Both the position numbers and the translations under genes were made by a program. Below are positions 55,861 through 64,000 of a stretch of 64,000 bases of DNA, one piece after another. Position 1 is the stretch's first letter; the number at the start of each line of letters is the position of its first letter. The notes beneath the pieces were generated by a model that was not told the origin of the DNA, made no database searches, and worked only from the letters and a program-made list of their open reading frames with translations. The stretch comes from Flavobacterium aquidurense (GTDB taxonomy: Bacteria > Bacteroidota > Bacteroidia > Flavobacteriales > Flavobacteriaceae): NCBI GenBank assembly GCA_900107365.1, contig FNPS01000008.1:248001-312000 (forward strand). Direction: 5' to 3'.

Positions 55861-58314
55861 TTATTTTAAAGTTTTTGCATTTTTTACATTTTGATCTGTT
55901 AAGGCCAAAGCCAGAACTTCACTCATTTCTTTCACATAATGAAATGTCAGGCCATCTAAATATTCGGCTTTAATTTCATCAATATCACTTTTGTTTTCAT
56001 GACATAAAATGATTTCTTTAATCCCGGCTCTTTTGGCAGCAAGGATTTTCTCTTTAATTCCGCCAACAGGCAAAACTTTTCCACGAAGTGTAATTTCCCC
56101 TGTCATTGCCAGGTTTTTCTTTACTTTTTTCTGAGTTAATAAAGAAACTAAAGAAGTCAGCATCGCAATACCTGCACTCGGTCCGTCTTTTGGTGTTGCA
56201 CCTTCAGGAACGTGTAAGTGAATATTATATTTTTGGAACAACTCTGTATTTAAACCTAACTTTTTGGCATTGGCTTTAATATACTCTAAAGCAATAGTAG
56301 CCGACTCTTTCATTACAGTTCCTAAATTTCCTGTAATACTTAAAGAACCTTTTCCTTCAGAAATTAAAGATTCAATAAATAAAATATCTCCGCCAACACT
56401 TGTCCAGGCTAAACCTGTAACTACTCCGGCAACATCATTATTCTCATATTTATCACGCTCTAATCTTGGCACACCTAAAACTGTTACAATATCTTCATCT
56501 GTAACTTTTTTGTTGTACTCCTCTTCCATCGCCACTGATTTGGCAGCGTTACGAATTACCTGAGCAATTTTGGTTTCTAAGTTACGAACACCAGATTCAC
56601 GAGTATAACCTTCAACGATTTTCTCTAATTGTTTTTTACCAATTGTCAAATCTTTCGAAGTTAAACCATGCGCTTCTAATTGTTTTGGAAAAAGATGTCT
56701 TTTTGCAATTTCTACTTTTTCCTCAATGGTATAACCTGACATTTTAATCACTTCCATTCTGTCACGCAACGCTGGCTGAATCGCTGACATATTGTTTGAC
56801 GTAGCGATAAACATCACTTTAGATAAATCATAACCCATTTCAAGGAAGTTATCATAAAAAGCATTGTTTTGTTCCGGATCTAAAACTTCTAATAAAGCTG
56901 AAGACGGATCACCACTGTTTCCGCTTGACAATTTATCAATTTCATCTAAGATAAAAACAGGATTTGAAGTTCCGGCCTTCTTTAAACTTTGAATAATTCT
57001 ACCTGGCATTGCACCTATATAAGTTTTTCTGTGTCCGCGAATCTCTGCTTCATCACGTAATCCTCCCAAAGAGATACGCACATATTCACGACCAAGAGCT
57101 TCAGCAACTGAACGCCCAATAGATGTTTTTCCAACTCCCGGAGGTCCTGTCAAACAAATAATTGGCGATTTCATATCGTTACGAAGTTTCAATACAGCCA
57201 AATGTTCGATCATTCTTTTCTTAACTTCTTCAAGTCCAAAATGATCTTTATCTAATATCTTCTGTGCATGTTTTAAATCAAATTTATCTTTAGAATATTC
57301 GCCCCAAGGCAACTCTAAAAACAACTCTAAATAGTTACGCTGAATTCCAAAATCTGGCGATTGCGGATTCATTCTGCGCATTTTAGATAATTCTTTTTCG
57401 AAATGTTTCTGCGTTTTTTCATCCCATTTTTTGGTTTTCGCTTTCTGCCCCATTTCGTCCATTTCCTCTTCTTGCGAAACGCCTCCCAATTCTTCCTGAA
57501 TGGTTTTCATTTGCTGGTGCAGGAAATATTCACGTTGTTGCTGATCTAAATCAAAACGAACTTTTGACTGAATATCATTCTTCAATTCTAATTTTTGAAG
57601 TTCAACATTCATATAACGTAATGTTTCTAAAGCACGTTCTTTTAGTCCGTTTATCGATAACAAGCCTTGTTTTTCTTTTACCGATAAATTCATATTAGAA
57701 GAAACAAAATTGATCAAAAACGACTGACTTTCAATATTTTTAATCGCAAAAGTAGCTTCTGAAGGAATGTTTGGACTTTCTTTTATAATTTGGATAGCCA
57801 ATTCTTTTACAGAATCTAAAATAGCTGTAAACTCAGTATCATTTTCATCGGGACGATCTTCAGAAACTTCTTTAATCGTTGCTGTAATATAAGGCTCTTC
57901 TGAAACTACTTCATCAATTTCAAAACGTTTTTTTCCTTGTAAAATAACCGTTACGTTTCCGTCAGGCATTTTTAAAACACGAAGAATTCTCGCAACGGTT
58001 CCAATTTTATGAATATCATCTTTAGACGGATCTTCATCTTCTTCATTAATTTGAGAAACCACACCAATAATTTTTCCGCCGGCATTGGCATCGTTTATTA
58101 GTTTAATAGATTTATCCCGTCCGGCAGAAATTGGAATAACAACTCCCGGAAATAAAACAGTATTACGTAAAGGTAAAATAGGCAACGAAAGCGGAAGCTC
58201 TTCGTTATTCATTTCCTCTTCGTCTTCTGGAGTTAATAATGGAATTAATTCTGCTTCTGAATCAAATTCCTGAAGTGACAGATTGTCAATAGTAAGTATT
58301 TTATGATTTGACAT
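55861..58314 (-). CDS. lon: ATP-dependent Lon protease
   Basis: 817 residues, cytoplasmic. The N-terminal substrate domain starts LPLSLPILPLRNTVLFPGVVIP; a coiled region follows. Walker A GPPGVGKTS and Walker B FILDEIDKL mark the AAA+ module. The protease domain has Ser713 in DGPSAGIAM and Lys756 in GGIKEKIL, the Ser-Lys dyad. Full length. It degrades damaged and regulatory proteins. Single gene with a TCCAAATTCCAA hairpin behind it. Confidence 0.96.
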   Translation of the reverse strand: MSNHKILTIDNLSLQEFDSEAELIPLLTPEDEEEMNNEELPLSLPILPLRNTVLFPGVVIPISAGRDKSIKLINDANAGGKIIGVVSQINEEDEDPSKDDIHKIGTVARILRVLKMPDGNVTVILQGKKRFEIDEVVSEEPYITATIKEVSEDRPDENDTEFTAILDSVKELAIQIIKESPNIPSEATFAIKNIESQSFLINFVSSNMNLSVKEKQGLLSINGLKERALETLRYMNVELQKLELKNDIQSKVRFDLDQQQREYFLHQQMKTIQEELGGVSQEEEMDEMGQKAKTKKWDEKTQKHFEKELSKMRRMNPQSPDFGIQRNYLELFLELPWGEYSKDKFDLKHAQKILDKDHFGLEEVKKRMIEHLAVLKLRNDMKSPIICLTGPPGVGKTSIGRSVAEALGREYVRISLGGLRDEAEIRGHRKTYIGAMPGRIIQSLKKAGTSNPVFILDEIDKLSSGNSGDPSSALLEVLDPEQNNAFYDNFLEMGYDLSKVMFIATSNNMSAIQPALRDRMEVIKMSGYTIEEKVEIAKRHLFPKQLEAHGLTSKDLTIGKKQLEKIVEGYTRESGVRNLETKIAQVIRNAAKSVAMEEEYNKKVTDEDIVTVLGVPRLERDKYENNDVAGVVTGLAWTSVGGDILFIESLISEGKGSLSITGNLGTVMKESATIALEYIKANAKKLGLNTELFQKYNIHLHVPEGATPKDGPSAGIAMLTSLVSLLTQKKVKKNLAMTGEITLRGKVLPVGGIKEKILAAKRAGIKEIILCHENKSDIDEIKAEYLDGLTFHYVKEMSEVLALALTDQNVKNAKTLK

Positions 58315-58587
58315 AATAGTATATAAGTCGTTTTGTCATTAAAAGTTGAATGCAAGTTGTAAATTTAATCTCAAATACTCTAGTTTTTTGTAGAACTATA
58401 AGAAGTGTTTCATTTACAACACAGGCGGTAAAAATAGACAATCATTATGCCAAATGCAAAAGAGTCAGTTTTGAAATTCATTTTTAATTGACAAATCTAA
58501 TTATTTCAAAAAAAATAAAATTAATTTTATGAAAAGTGTAACATATCAAAAAAAGCAAAGTCCTTATAAAAAACTAGCAACCATTAC

Positions 58588-59142
58588 TTGAGTATAACCA
58601 ATCAAAATATCGAAGAATTAATCGCGCTTTGTAAAAACAATAATCAAAAGGCACAATTTGAAATTTACAATCGTTACAGTAAAGCCATGTACAACGTAGC
58701 TTACAGGATTGTAAAAGACGAACATTTTGCACAAGACGTCATGCAGGAAGGTTTCTTGAAAGCTTTTACAAAAATAAACGATTACAAACAGGAAGTCGCT
58801 TTTGGCGCGTGGCTTAAAAAAATTATTGTCAATTACAGTATTGATTTTTACAAAAAGAATAATGCTTTTCAGGTCGAAGATCTAAGCAAGACACTTTATA
58901 AGATCGAAGAAAATGACAGTTTTTTTTCTGAGAATATTGATCTGAATTCACTTAAAGTAAAACAGGTGTTAGATACTATTTCAGGCCTCAAAGATAATTA
59001 TCGAATGGTATTAACACTCTTTTACATTGAAGGCTACGATCAGGAAGAAATTTGCGAAATTTTGAATATAAGTTATGCCAATTGCCGAACAACATTGAGC
59101 AGAGCAAAAGAAAGTTTACGAAAAAAATTAGAGGAGCTATGA
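58588..59142 (+). CDS. ECF-type sigma factor (TTG start)
   Basis: 184 residues. The only start consistent with the N-terminus (SITNQNIEELIALCKNNNQ) is a TTG at 58588. Region 2: AQFEIYNRYSKAMYNVAYRI, HFAQDVMQEGFLKAFTKI. Region 4: LDTISGLKDNYRMVLTLFYIEGYDQEEICEILNISYANCRTTLSRAKESLRK. First of a four-gene operon with a membrane protein, a DUF4097-type protein and a DUF2807 protein, so it likely answers to envelope state through the next gene. Confidence 0.92.
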   Translation: MSITNQNIEELIALCKNNNQKAQFEIYNRYSKAMYNVAYRIVKDEHFAQDVMQEGFLKAFTKINDYKQEVAFGAWLKKIIVNYSIDFYKKNNAFQVEDLSKTLYKIEENDSFFSENIDLNSLKVKQVLDTISGLKDNYRMVLTLFYIEGYDQEEICEILNISYANCRTTLSRAKESLRKKLEEL

Positions 59143-59231
59143 AATCGCCACTTTAAACAATTTTGTAGCAACAAAAAACAAATAAAAAGGCGATACCCTA
59201 TATCACCTCTAAAAAATAAAAAATTGGATAC

Positions 59232-59771
59232 ATGAAAAAGGAAAATGACAGTTTAGATCAATTATTTGAAAAATTTGAGAATCAATGGGATGTGCAGGAA
59301 ATGAATTCTGACCATCAGGTAGATTTTCTCAATAAATTGAACAATAAGAAACAGCCAAAAAGAAAAAACTATTGGTTCGTAACCGCTATTGCCGCATCGA
59401 TCGTATTAATGTTGGGAGTCTCTATATTTTACAAGAATGAAAAGCCAAAAGAATTCAAATTTGCCTCAAAGGAAACACAGCGAACAGATTCAATTTTTAG
59501 CATTTTAATAGATAATGAACTTGTAAAATTAAAAGAAAAGAGCTCACCGGAAAACGAACAAATCATAAATGACGCATTAAAACAAATGAAAGTTTTTGAT
59601 GCCGATTATCAAAAAATCATTAATGAATTACAAAAGAATGGCGAAAACAAACAAATAATTTACGCCATGATCAGCAATCTGCAAACCAGGATATCATTTT
59701 TGCAGACTGTCTTAAAAAGAATTGAAGAAAACGAAAATCTAAAAAACACCACAGATGACAAAACATTATAA
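59232..59771 (+). CDS. Membrane protein, probable anti-sigma factor
   Basis: 179 residues. A cytoplasmic N-terminus (SLDQLFEKFENQWDVQEMNSDHQVDFLNKLN) precedes one membrane helix at about 50-66 (FVTAIAASIVLMLGVSIF); the rest is a charged helical periplasmic region ending FLQTVLKRIEENENL. Position after the ECF sigma gene and topology suggest an anti-sigma factor, though no zinc or RskA motif is visible. Its last 17 bases overlap the following gene. Confidence 0.72.
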   Translation: MKKENDSLDQLFEKFENQWDVQEMNSDHQVDFLNKLNNKKQPKRKNYWFVTAIAASIVLMLGVSIFYKNEKPKEFKFASKETQRTDSIFSILIDNELVKLKEKSSPENEQIINDALKQMKVFDADYQKIINELQKNGENKQIIYAMISNLQTRISFLQTVLKRIEENENLKNTTDDKTL

Positions 59772-60816
59772 AATAGTAATTCTGCTCCTTTTAATTCCTT
59801 TCCTGGGATTTTCAAATGATGACATTTTTATTTCAAAAGAAAAAAATATCAAAAAAACCTATATAGTAAACTCGAATGCCGGAATTGATATCGACAACAA
59901 ATACGGAAACATTTCAATATCAACCTGGGATGAAGATAAAATTGATATTGATATTACTATAAAAGTAACTGGAGGAAATGAAAATTGGGTAAACGAAAGA
60001 TTAAACAGCATTGATATTGATATTATAGCCTTAAAATCTATGGTAACCGCCGTGACAAAATTGGGTAGCTCATCTATAAAAAGCAAAGGGAGTAATAATA
60101 GTTTTGAAATTAATTATGTGATAAAAATTCCAAAAAACGGAACTGTAAAATTGATGAATAAATACGGTAATATAAACATTCTTACTATAGAAGGTGCTTC
60201 CGATATTACCTGTAAATATGGAAAAGTATCAGTTGGAAAATTAAATAATACTGACAATAGGTTTCAAATTGAATATTGTCAAAATTCTACAATTGATTAT
60301 ATTAAAAATGGAACTGTTGAAGCTCGCTATTCCGGATTAAAAATAAATGATTCAGGCAATTTGAATCTTGATACAAATTATACTGATTTGGTTGTTGCTG
60401 ATGGGCAAAACATTAAATATGATTGTAATTACGGTACTTTGAAGTTTCAGAAAATAAGTTCTTTTTCAGGATCTGGAAATTATCTTACCATTTCTATTGC
60501 CGAAATTTCAAACAATGTAAATGTCGACGCCACGTACAGCAAAATAAGTATCTCTAATATAACAAGTAAAGCAAATAATGTAAATATCAAAACTGATTAT
60601 ACTGATATTTCCCTAGGATATGATGTGAATTATGCTTTTGATTTTGACATTAACACGAAGTACGGAAACATAAAAAGCGATCATTCTTTAGAGGTCTCAG
60701 TAACTGAAACTAAAAACGCCTCGAAAAGAATCAGCGGCTTTAATAAGAAAAAAGGACAAAATAAAGTATTAATAAATTCTAATTACGGAAACGTAACACT
60801 AATCAAAAAACAATAA
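59755..60816 (+). CDS. Exported DUF4097-like beta-helix protein
   Basis: 353 residues, signal peptide 1-20 (ILLLLIPFLGFS). Repeating short strands such as IDIDNKYGNISISTW, VKLMNKYGNINILTI, NLDTNYTDLVVADG, VDATYSKISISNI, FDINTKYGNIKSDH and LINSNYGNVTLIK, with the recurring NxYGNI/NYTDL motif, form a right-handed beta-helix as in DUF4097 adhesin-like proteins. Probably periplasmic or surface-exposed. It overlaps the preceding gene by 17 bases and is 15 bases before the DUF2807 gene. Confidence 0.82.
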   Translation: MTKHYKIVILLLLIPFLGFSNDDIFISKEKNIKKTYIVNSNAGIDIDNKYGNISISTWDEDKIDIDITIKVTGGNENWVNERLNSIDIDIIALKSMVTAVTKLGSSSIKSKGSNNSFEINYVIKIPKNGTVKLMNKYGNINILTIEGASDITCKYGKVSVGKLNNTDNRFQIEYCQNSTIDYIKNGTVEARYSGLKINDSGNLNLDTNYTDLVVADGQNIKYDCNYGTLKFQKISSFSGSGNYLTISIAEISNNVNVDATYSKISISNITSKANNVNIKTDYTDISLGYDVNYAFDFDINTKYGNIKSDHSLEVSVTETKNASKRISGFNKKKGQNKVLINSNYGNVTLIKKQ

Positions 60817-60831
60817 CCTAAAAATAAAAAA

Positions 60832-61563
60832 ATGAAAAAAGCAGTTCAATTATTCGTTTGCAGTGCATTTCTATTAAGTTTTGCAGCAAACGCACAATCT
60901 TCAGGTAGCAGAATTGATGGAAATGGAAAAGTGGTAACCCAAACAAGAAATACAGCTGAGTATGATGCTATTAAAGTTTCCGGCTCTTTTGATGTAGATC
61001 TGGTTGCAGGAAAGGAAGGAAAAATCACCATTAAAGGTGAAGAAAACATATTGGATCTTATTGTAGTTGAAGTAGAAGACAATACACTTAAAATTCAGGT
61101 GAAGAAAAACACAAATATACACTCCAGTATGGGTAAAAAAGTTCACCTTACTGTACCATTTGAGAAAATTTCTGAATTAAATTTATCGGGTTCTGGAGAT
61201 ATTCAATCAAAGGATGCTATAAAAACTGATAAATTCTTAGCAAGGCTTTCCGGTTCAGGAAATTTTAACTTAGCTCTTAATGCTGCTGCTTTAGAACTTA
61301 ATTTAAGCGGTTCTGGAAATGTACGCCTTAAAGGTTCTGCTGATAGTTTTACAACAAAACTTTCTGGTTCCGGAAACATAGATGCGGGAGAATTAAAATC
61401 AAAAATCGTTGATGTTAATGTTTCCGGATCGGGAGATAGTAAAGTTAACTGCAGCGAAAATTTAACTGCAAGAGTTTCAGGATCAGGCGATATTAAATAT
61501 ACTGGTAATCCAGAAAAACGAGATGTAAAAGTTTCTGGTTCGGGAAATATTTCAAAAGCATAA
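60832..61563 (+). CDS. DUF2807 (head-GIN domain) exported protein
   Basis: 243 residues, signal peptide ending NAQS (22). The DUF2807 domain (EYDAIKVSGSFDVDLVAGKEGKITIKGEENIL) is followed by regularly spaced SGSG motifs (LSGSGDIQSKDA, LSGSGNFNLAL, LSGSGNVRLKG, LSGSGNIDAGE, VSGSGDSKVN, VSGSGDIKYTG, VSGSGNIS), a tight beta-solenoid. Abundant in Bacteroidota, function not known. Last gene of the ECF operon and likely its main output with the DUF4097-like protein. Confidence 0.92.
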   Translation: MKKAVQLFVCSAFLLSFAANAQSSGSRIDGNGKVVTQTRNTAEYDAIKVSGSFDVDLVAGKEGKITIKGEENILDLIVVEVEDNTLKIQVKKNTNIHSSMGKKVHLTVPFEKISELNLSGSGDIQSKDAIKTDKFLARLSGSGNFNLALNAAALELNLSGSGNVRLKGSADSFTTKLSGSGNIDAGELKSKIVDVNVSGSGDSKVNCSENLTARVSGSGDIKYTGNPEKRDVKVSGSGNISKA

Positions 61564-61624
61564 ATTTTCATAGAGGCTCAATAATAAAAGAATTTCAAAA
61601 AAATCATCTAATCAAAATCAAAAA

Positions 61625-62752
61625 ATGAACAGAATTACCCTTCTTTTATTATTGAGCTTTACCATTTCAATCTTCAGCCAGCAAAAACAAAATACATTAT
61701 CGGAAAATGAAATTTTTTCAATAATGGATAAAAATGCTAATCTCTTACTAAAAGATTCAAAAGCCCATTCTGTTTCAATAGCTATTATTAGTAATGGCAA
61801 ACCTCATACGAGGCATTATGGTGAAATTGACAAAGGAAAAGGCAATAAAGCAAATGATACTACTTTGTTTGAAATAGCTTCTGTGACAAAAGTATTTACC
61901 GGAACTCTGGTCGCTAATGCCGTCTTAGAAGGAAAGATAAAACTTGATGACGATATTAGAAAATACTTAAAAGAACCTTTTTCTAATTTAGAATACAAAG
62001 GAAATCCGATACGAATTAAAGATCTGCTTACTCACCGCAGTGGTATTCTAACTCCTTTTCCAGATACTAAAGAAATTCGTCAAAAATATAGTCCTGATAG
62101 TTTTTTAGTTCATAAAAACAGACTTGATAAATCGTATACCAAAAATGATTTTTTTAATGCGTTGAGAAAAGTAAAAGTTGATACATTGCCGGGAACAACT
62201 TTTAAATACGGTGCATTAGGACCTGAATTATGTGCGCAAATTTTAGAAAACGTTTATCAAAAAGACTTTGAAGATCAATTGCGTCAGGTGATTTTTGATA
62301 AATTAAAGATGAATTCAACAAAAATCAAACTGAACAAAAATGATATAGCCGCAAATGGTTACAATGAAAGTGGACTACTAATGACTTCCTTGTCAAGTAA
62401 TCTTTGGGGTGCATCAAAAATGCTTAAATCTACTATTGGAGATTTGACAAAATTTATCAAATTTGAATTGGATCGAAATAACAAAGTAGTTGTAGAGTCA
62501 CATCGAAAAATTGCCTCAAATCCTGACATGGGATATTTTTGGGAAATCCAAACAGACAACAACGGAAATATAAGTTATACAAAAGATGGTGGTTCAAACG
62601 GTACTCAAAACATATTAAAAATATATCCTGACTCTAATTTTGGCTTTATTATTCTTATGAATCAAAGTGATAAAAATTCCGGTACATATCTGGAATCGGC
62701 AGTAAATAATTTAATGAATGACATAAAATCTTATGGTATTACAATAAGATAA
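61625..62752 (+). CDS. Serine hydrolase, beta-lactamase class C-like
   Basis: 375 residues, signal peptide ending IFSQ (19). The SxxK motif is S86-VT-K89 in FEIASVTKVFTG; LLTHRSGILTPFPD matches the family block after it; KYGALGPELCAQILE holds the tyrosine motif. DGGSNGTQNILKIYPDSNFGFIILMN is the C-terminal KTG-equivalent region. A periplasmic esterase or peptidase of unknown substrate. It is 61 bases after the DUF2807 gene, so it may be read through, but no promoter or terminator decides this. Unlike the gene at 42354 it has no TPR tail. Confidence 0.88.
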   Translation: MNRITLLLLLSFTISIFSQQKQNTLSENEIFSIMDKNANLLLKDSKAHSVSIAIISNGKPHTRHYGEIDKGKGNKANDTTLFEIASVTKVFTGTLVANAVLEGKIKLDDDIRKYLKEPFSNLEYKGNPIRIKDLLTHRSGILTPFPDTKEIRQKYSPDSFLVHKNRLDKSYTKNDFFNALRKVKVDTLPGTTFKYGALGPELCAQILENVYQKDFEDQLRQVIFDKLKMNSTKIKLNKNDIAANGYNESGLLMTSLSSNLWGASKMLKSTIGDLTKFIKFELDRNNKVVVESHRKIASNPDMGYFWEIQTDNNGNISYTKDGGSNGTQNILKIYPDSNFGFIILMNQSDKNSGTYLESAVNNLMNDIKSYGITIR

Positions 62753-62877
62753 AATTTCACTTTTTAATTTATTGTGTTATTCCTCATATCTTTTATCAAA
62801 AATAAATGCCAGGCAAATGCTTTTTTTAAAATCATCTGTCTGGCATCTATATAAAATAATATTGTTTCTCTTTTTTA

Positions 62878-64000
62878 CTAATTCAAAATCTCCTTTTTAG
62901 GAACTCTTCTTAAAAGAAAAATTGCCATAACAAAGAAGATTCCTAAAATTGTAAAAGCGATACGTGGCCTTCCTGTTAATTGATCCACAATTCCGTAAAA
63001 ACACATTCCTATTACGATTCCAATTTTCTCTGCAACATCATAAAAACTAAAAAATGATGCTGTATCTTCTGTTTCAGGTAATAATTTTGAATAGGTAGAA
63101 CGTGATAAGGCTTGTATTCCTCCCATTACAAAACCTGCCACCGTTGCCATAACATAAAAGTGAATTGGCAATGTAATAAAAAAAGCAAGTCCACAAGAAA
63201 CAGCCCAAATAGCATTTATTACAATTAAGGTTGGAATGTTGCCAAATTTGGAGGAAGCCCGAGATGTAAGAACAGCTCCAACTACCGCCACTAATTGTAT
63301 AATTAAAATACAAGTAATTAATCCGATAGTACCTTCTTCTTTAGAAGCCCATTGAATTTCCTGCGCCCCAAAATAGGTAGCAACAAGCATTACTGTTTGT
63401 ACCGCCATACTTGAAACAAAAAAACCTCCTAAATATCTTTTTAATGGAATGTTTTCCTTTAATAAAGCCCAAACTTTTTTCAACTCCTTGAAACCGTTAA
63501 AAACCACATCATTTGTTAATTTTTGCCCATTTTCCTTACTTCCCTTTGGCAAATAATAGTACGTATATTGACTAAATAATATCCACCAGACTCCAACCAT
63601 AATAAAGGAATATCGCATAGCCTTCATCGCAGCTTCCCCATCAGTTCCCGTAATTCCAAAAAGTTTTGGTTTCATGATCATCGCTAAATTGATAATCAAT
63701 AAAATTACACTTCCAATATATCCTAGTGAATATCCTTTTGCGCTAATTTTATCCTGCTGTTCTTCAAAAGCAATATCTGGTAAATAGGAATTGTAAAAAA
63801 CTAAACTTCCCCAATATCCTATTAATCCAAGGAAATAAAATGCCAATCCGATATAAATATCATCAAGATCAAACCAATATAATCCCACACATGATAAAGC
63901 TCCTAAATAACAGAAAAATTTCATGAATGCCTTTTTATTCCCGACATAATCGGCAATTCCAGATAATAATGGAGATATAAAAGATACTACTAAGAATGCA
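62878..64000 (-). CDS. MFS transporter of the UMF1/Atg22-like group (5' end cut off)
   Basis: The frame is open through the right edge: upstream of an internal Met at 63924 it reads SPLLSGIADYVGNKKAFMKF, so the start lies outside the window. The visible part has about 373 residues. ALSRSTYSKLLPETEDTASFFSFYDVAEKIG near the C-terminus is the characteristic block of bacterial UMF1 (vacuole-effluxer-like) proteins, and SLVFYNSYLPDIAFEEQQDKISAKGYSLGYIGS the other. Twelve helices expected in full. Substrate unknown. Confidence 0.88.
   Translation of the reverse strand, partial: AFLVVSFISPLLSGIADYVGNKKAFMKFFCYLGALSCVGLYWFDLDDIYIGLAFYFLGLIGYWGSLVFYNSYLPDIAFEEQQDKISAKGYSLGYIGSVILLIINLAMIMKPKLFGITGTDGEAAMKAMRYSFIMVGVWWILFSQYTYYYLPKGSKENGQKLTNDVVFNGFKELKKVWALLKENIPLKRYLGGFFVSSMAVQTVMLVATYFGAQEIQWASKEEGTIGLITCILIIQLVAVVGAVLTSRASSKFGNIPTLIVINAIWAVSCGLAFFITLPIHFYVMATVAGFVMGGIQALSRSTYSKLLPETEDTASFFSFYDVAEKIGIVIGMCFYGIVDQLTGRPRIAFTILGIFFVMAIFLLRRVPKKEILN

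Noticed and set aside
1..64000. Insertion sequences, prophage, integrase or tRNA-linked island
   Set aside because: No transposase, integrase, phage structural gene, tRNA or flanking direct repeats seen; codon and base use look even across the window.

Overview
The window is a piece of a low-GC (roughly one third G+C) chromosome from the phylum Bacteroidota, most likely a Flavobacterium. The evidence is consistent throughout. There are T9SS (porQ), CcsBA-type cytochrome c maturation, UbiA and MenD genes, DUF3667, DUF2911 and DUF1684 proteins and BlaI/M56 pairs. Shine-Dalgarno sites are weak, and several genes are preceded by the Bacteroidota promoter pattern TTTG-N16-23-TAnnTTTG. Two intergenic elements look like the flavobacterial Flavo-1 RNA. 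I see no tRNA, rRNA, prophage, IS element or CRISPR array.

Layout. 1-5.1 kb: menD (cut by the left edge), a periplasmic thioredoxin, an acetyltransferase, a proline-iminopeptidase-like hydrolase and a glutathione peroxidase. 5.1-8.5 kb: a possible small minus-strand unit, an ECF sigma/anti-sigma pair, DoxX-like and DUF3667 membrane proteins. 8.5-10.2 kb: an arsenic operon (arsR, DUF6428, tyrosine-phosphatase-type arsenate reductase) whose efflux pump survives only as a C-terminal ACR3 scrap. 10.2-15.5 kb: the giant ccsBA gene and a GH28 pectinase with a clear promoter plus LacI-type operator. 15.6-22.2 kb: a housekeeping run (DUF2520, KdsC-like, UbiA, Maf, MscS, AI-2E, outer-membrane barrel). 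22.3-31.5 kb: secreted proteins, a PIG-L deacetylase linked to a 35-residue membrane peptide and a sodium:solute symporter, and small unknowns.

31.5-38 kb: mostly minus-strand regulators and metabolic genes (DUF1348, TetR, DUF2911, HAD, TcdA, TatD, DUF1684), with a 25-unit heptamer array beside TatD. 38.1-43.8 kb: two tandem BlaI-M56 modules with different periplasmic tails, followed by a beta-lactamase-like hydrolase, all behind a regular array of TAGTT/AACTA half-sites. 43.8-48.5 kb: a 46-residue protein, an EamA exporter, a fasciclin protein, a cation diffusion facilitator and three tandem ExbD-like genes that all lack the expected membrane aspartate.

48.5-58.3 kb (minus): rpsA flanked by two oppositely oriented Flavo-1-like elements, a HigA-antitoxin relic, a nucleoside-type permease, cmk, two L,D-transpeptidase-like genes, porQ and lon. 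58.5-64 kb: an ECF sigma operon with a membrane regulator, a DUF4097-type beta-helix protein and a DUF2807 protein, then a serine hydrolase and an MFS/UMF1 transporter cut by the right edge.

The most unusual parts are the duplicated BlaI-M56 sensing locus with its phased operator array, the ExbD triplet without the proton-path residue, and the two decayed systems (ars efflux and HigA). All assignments are by eye from motifs; no searches were run.
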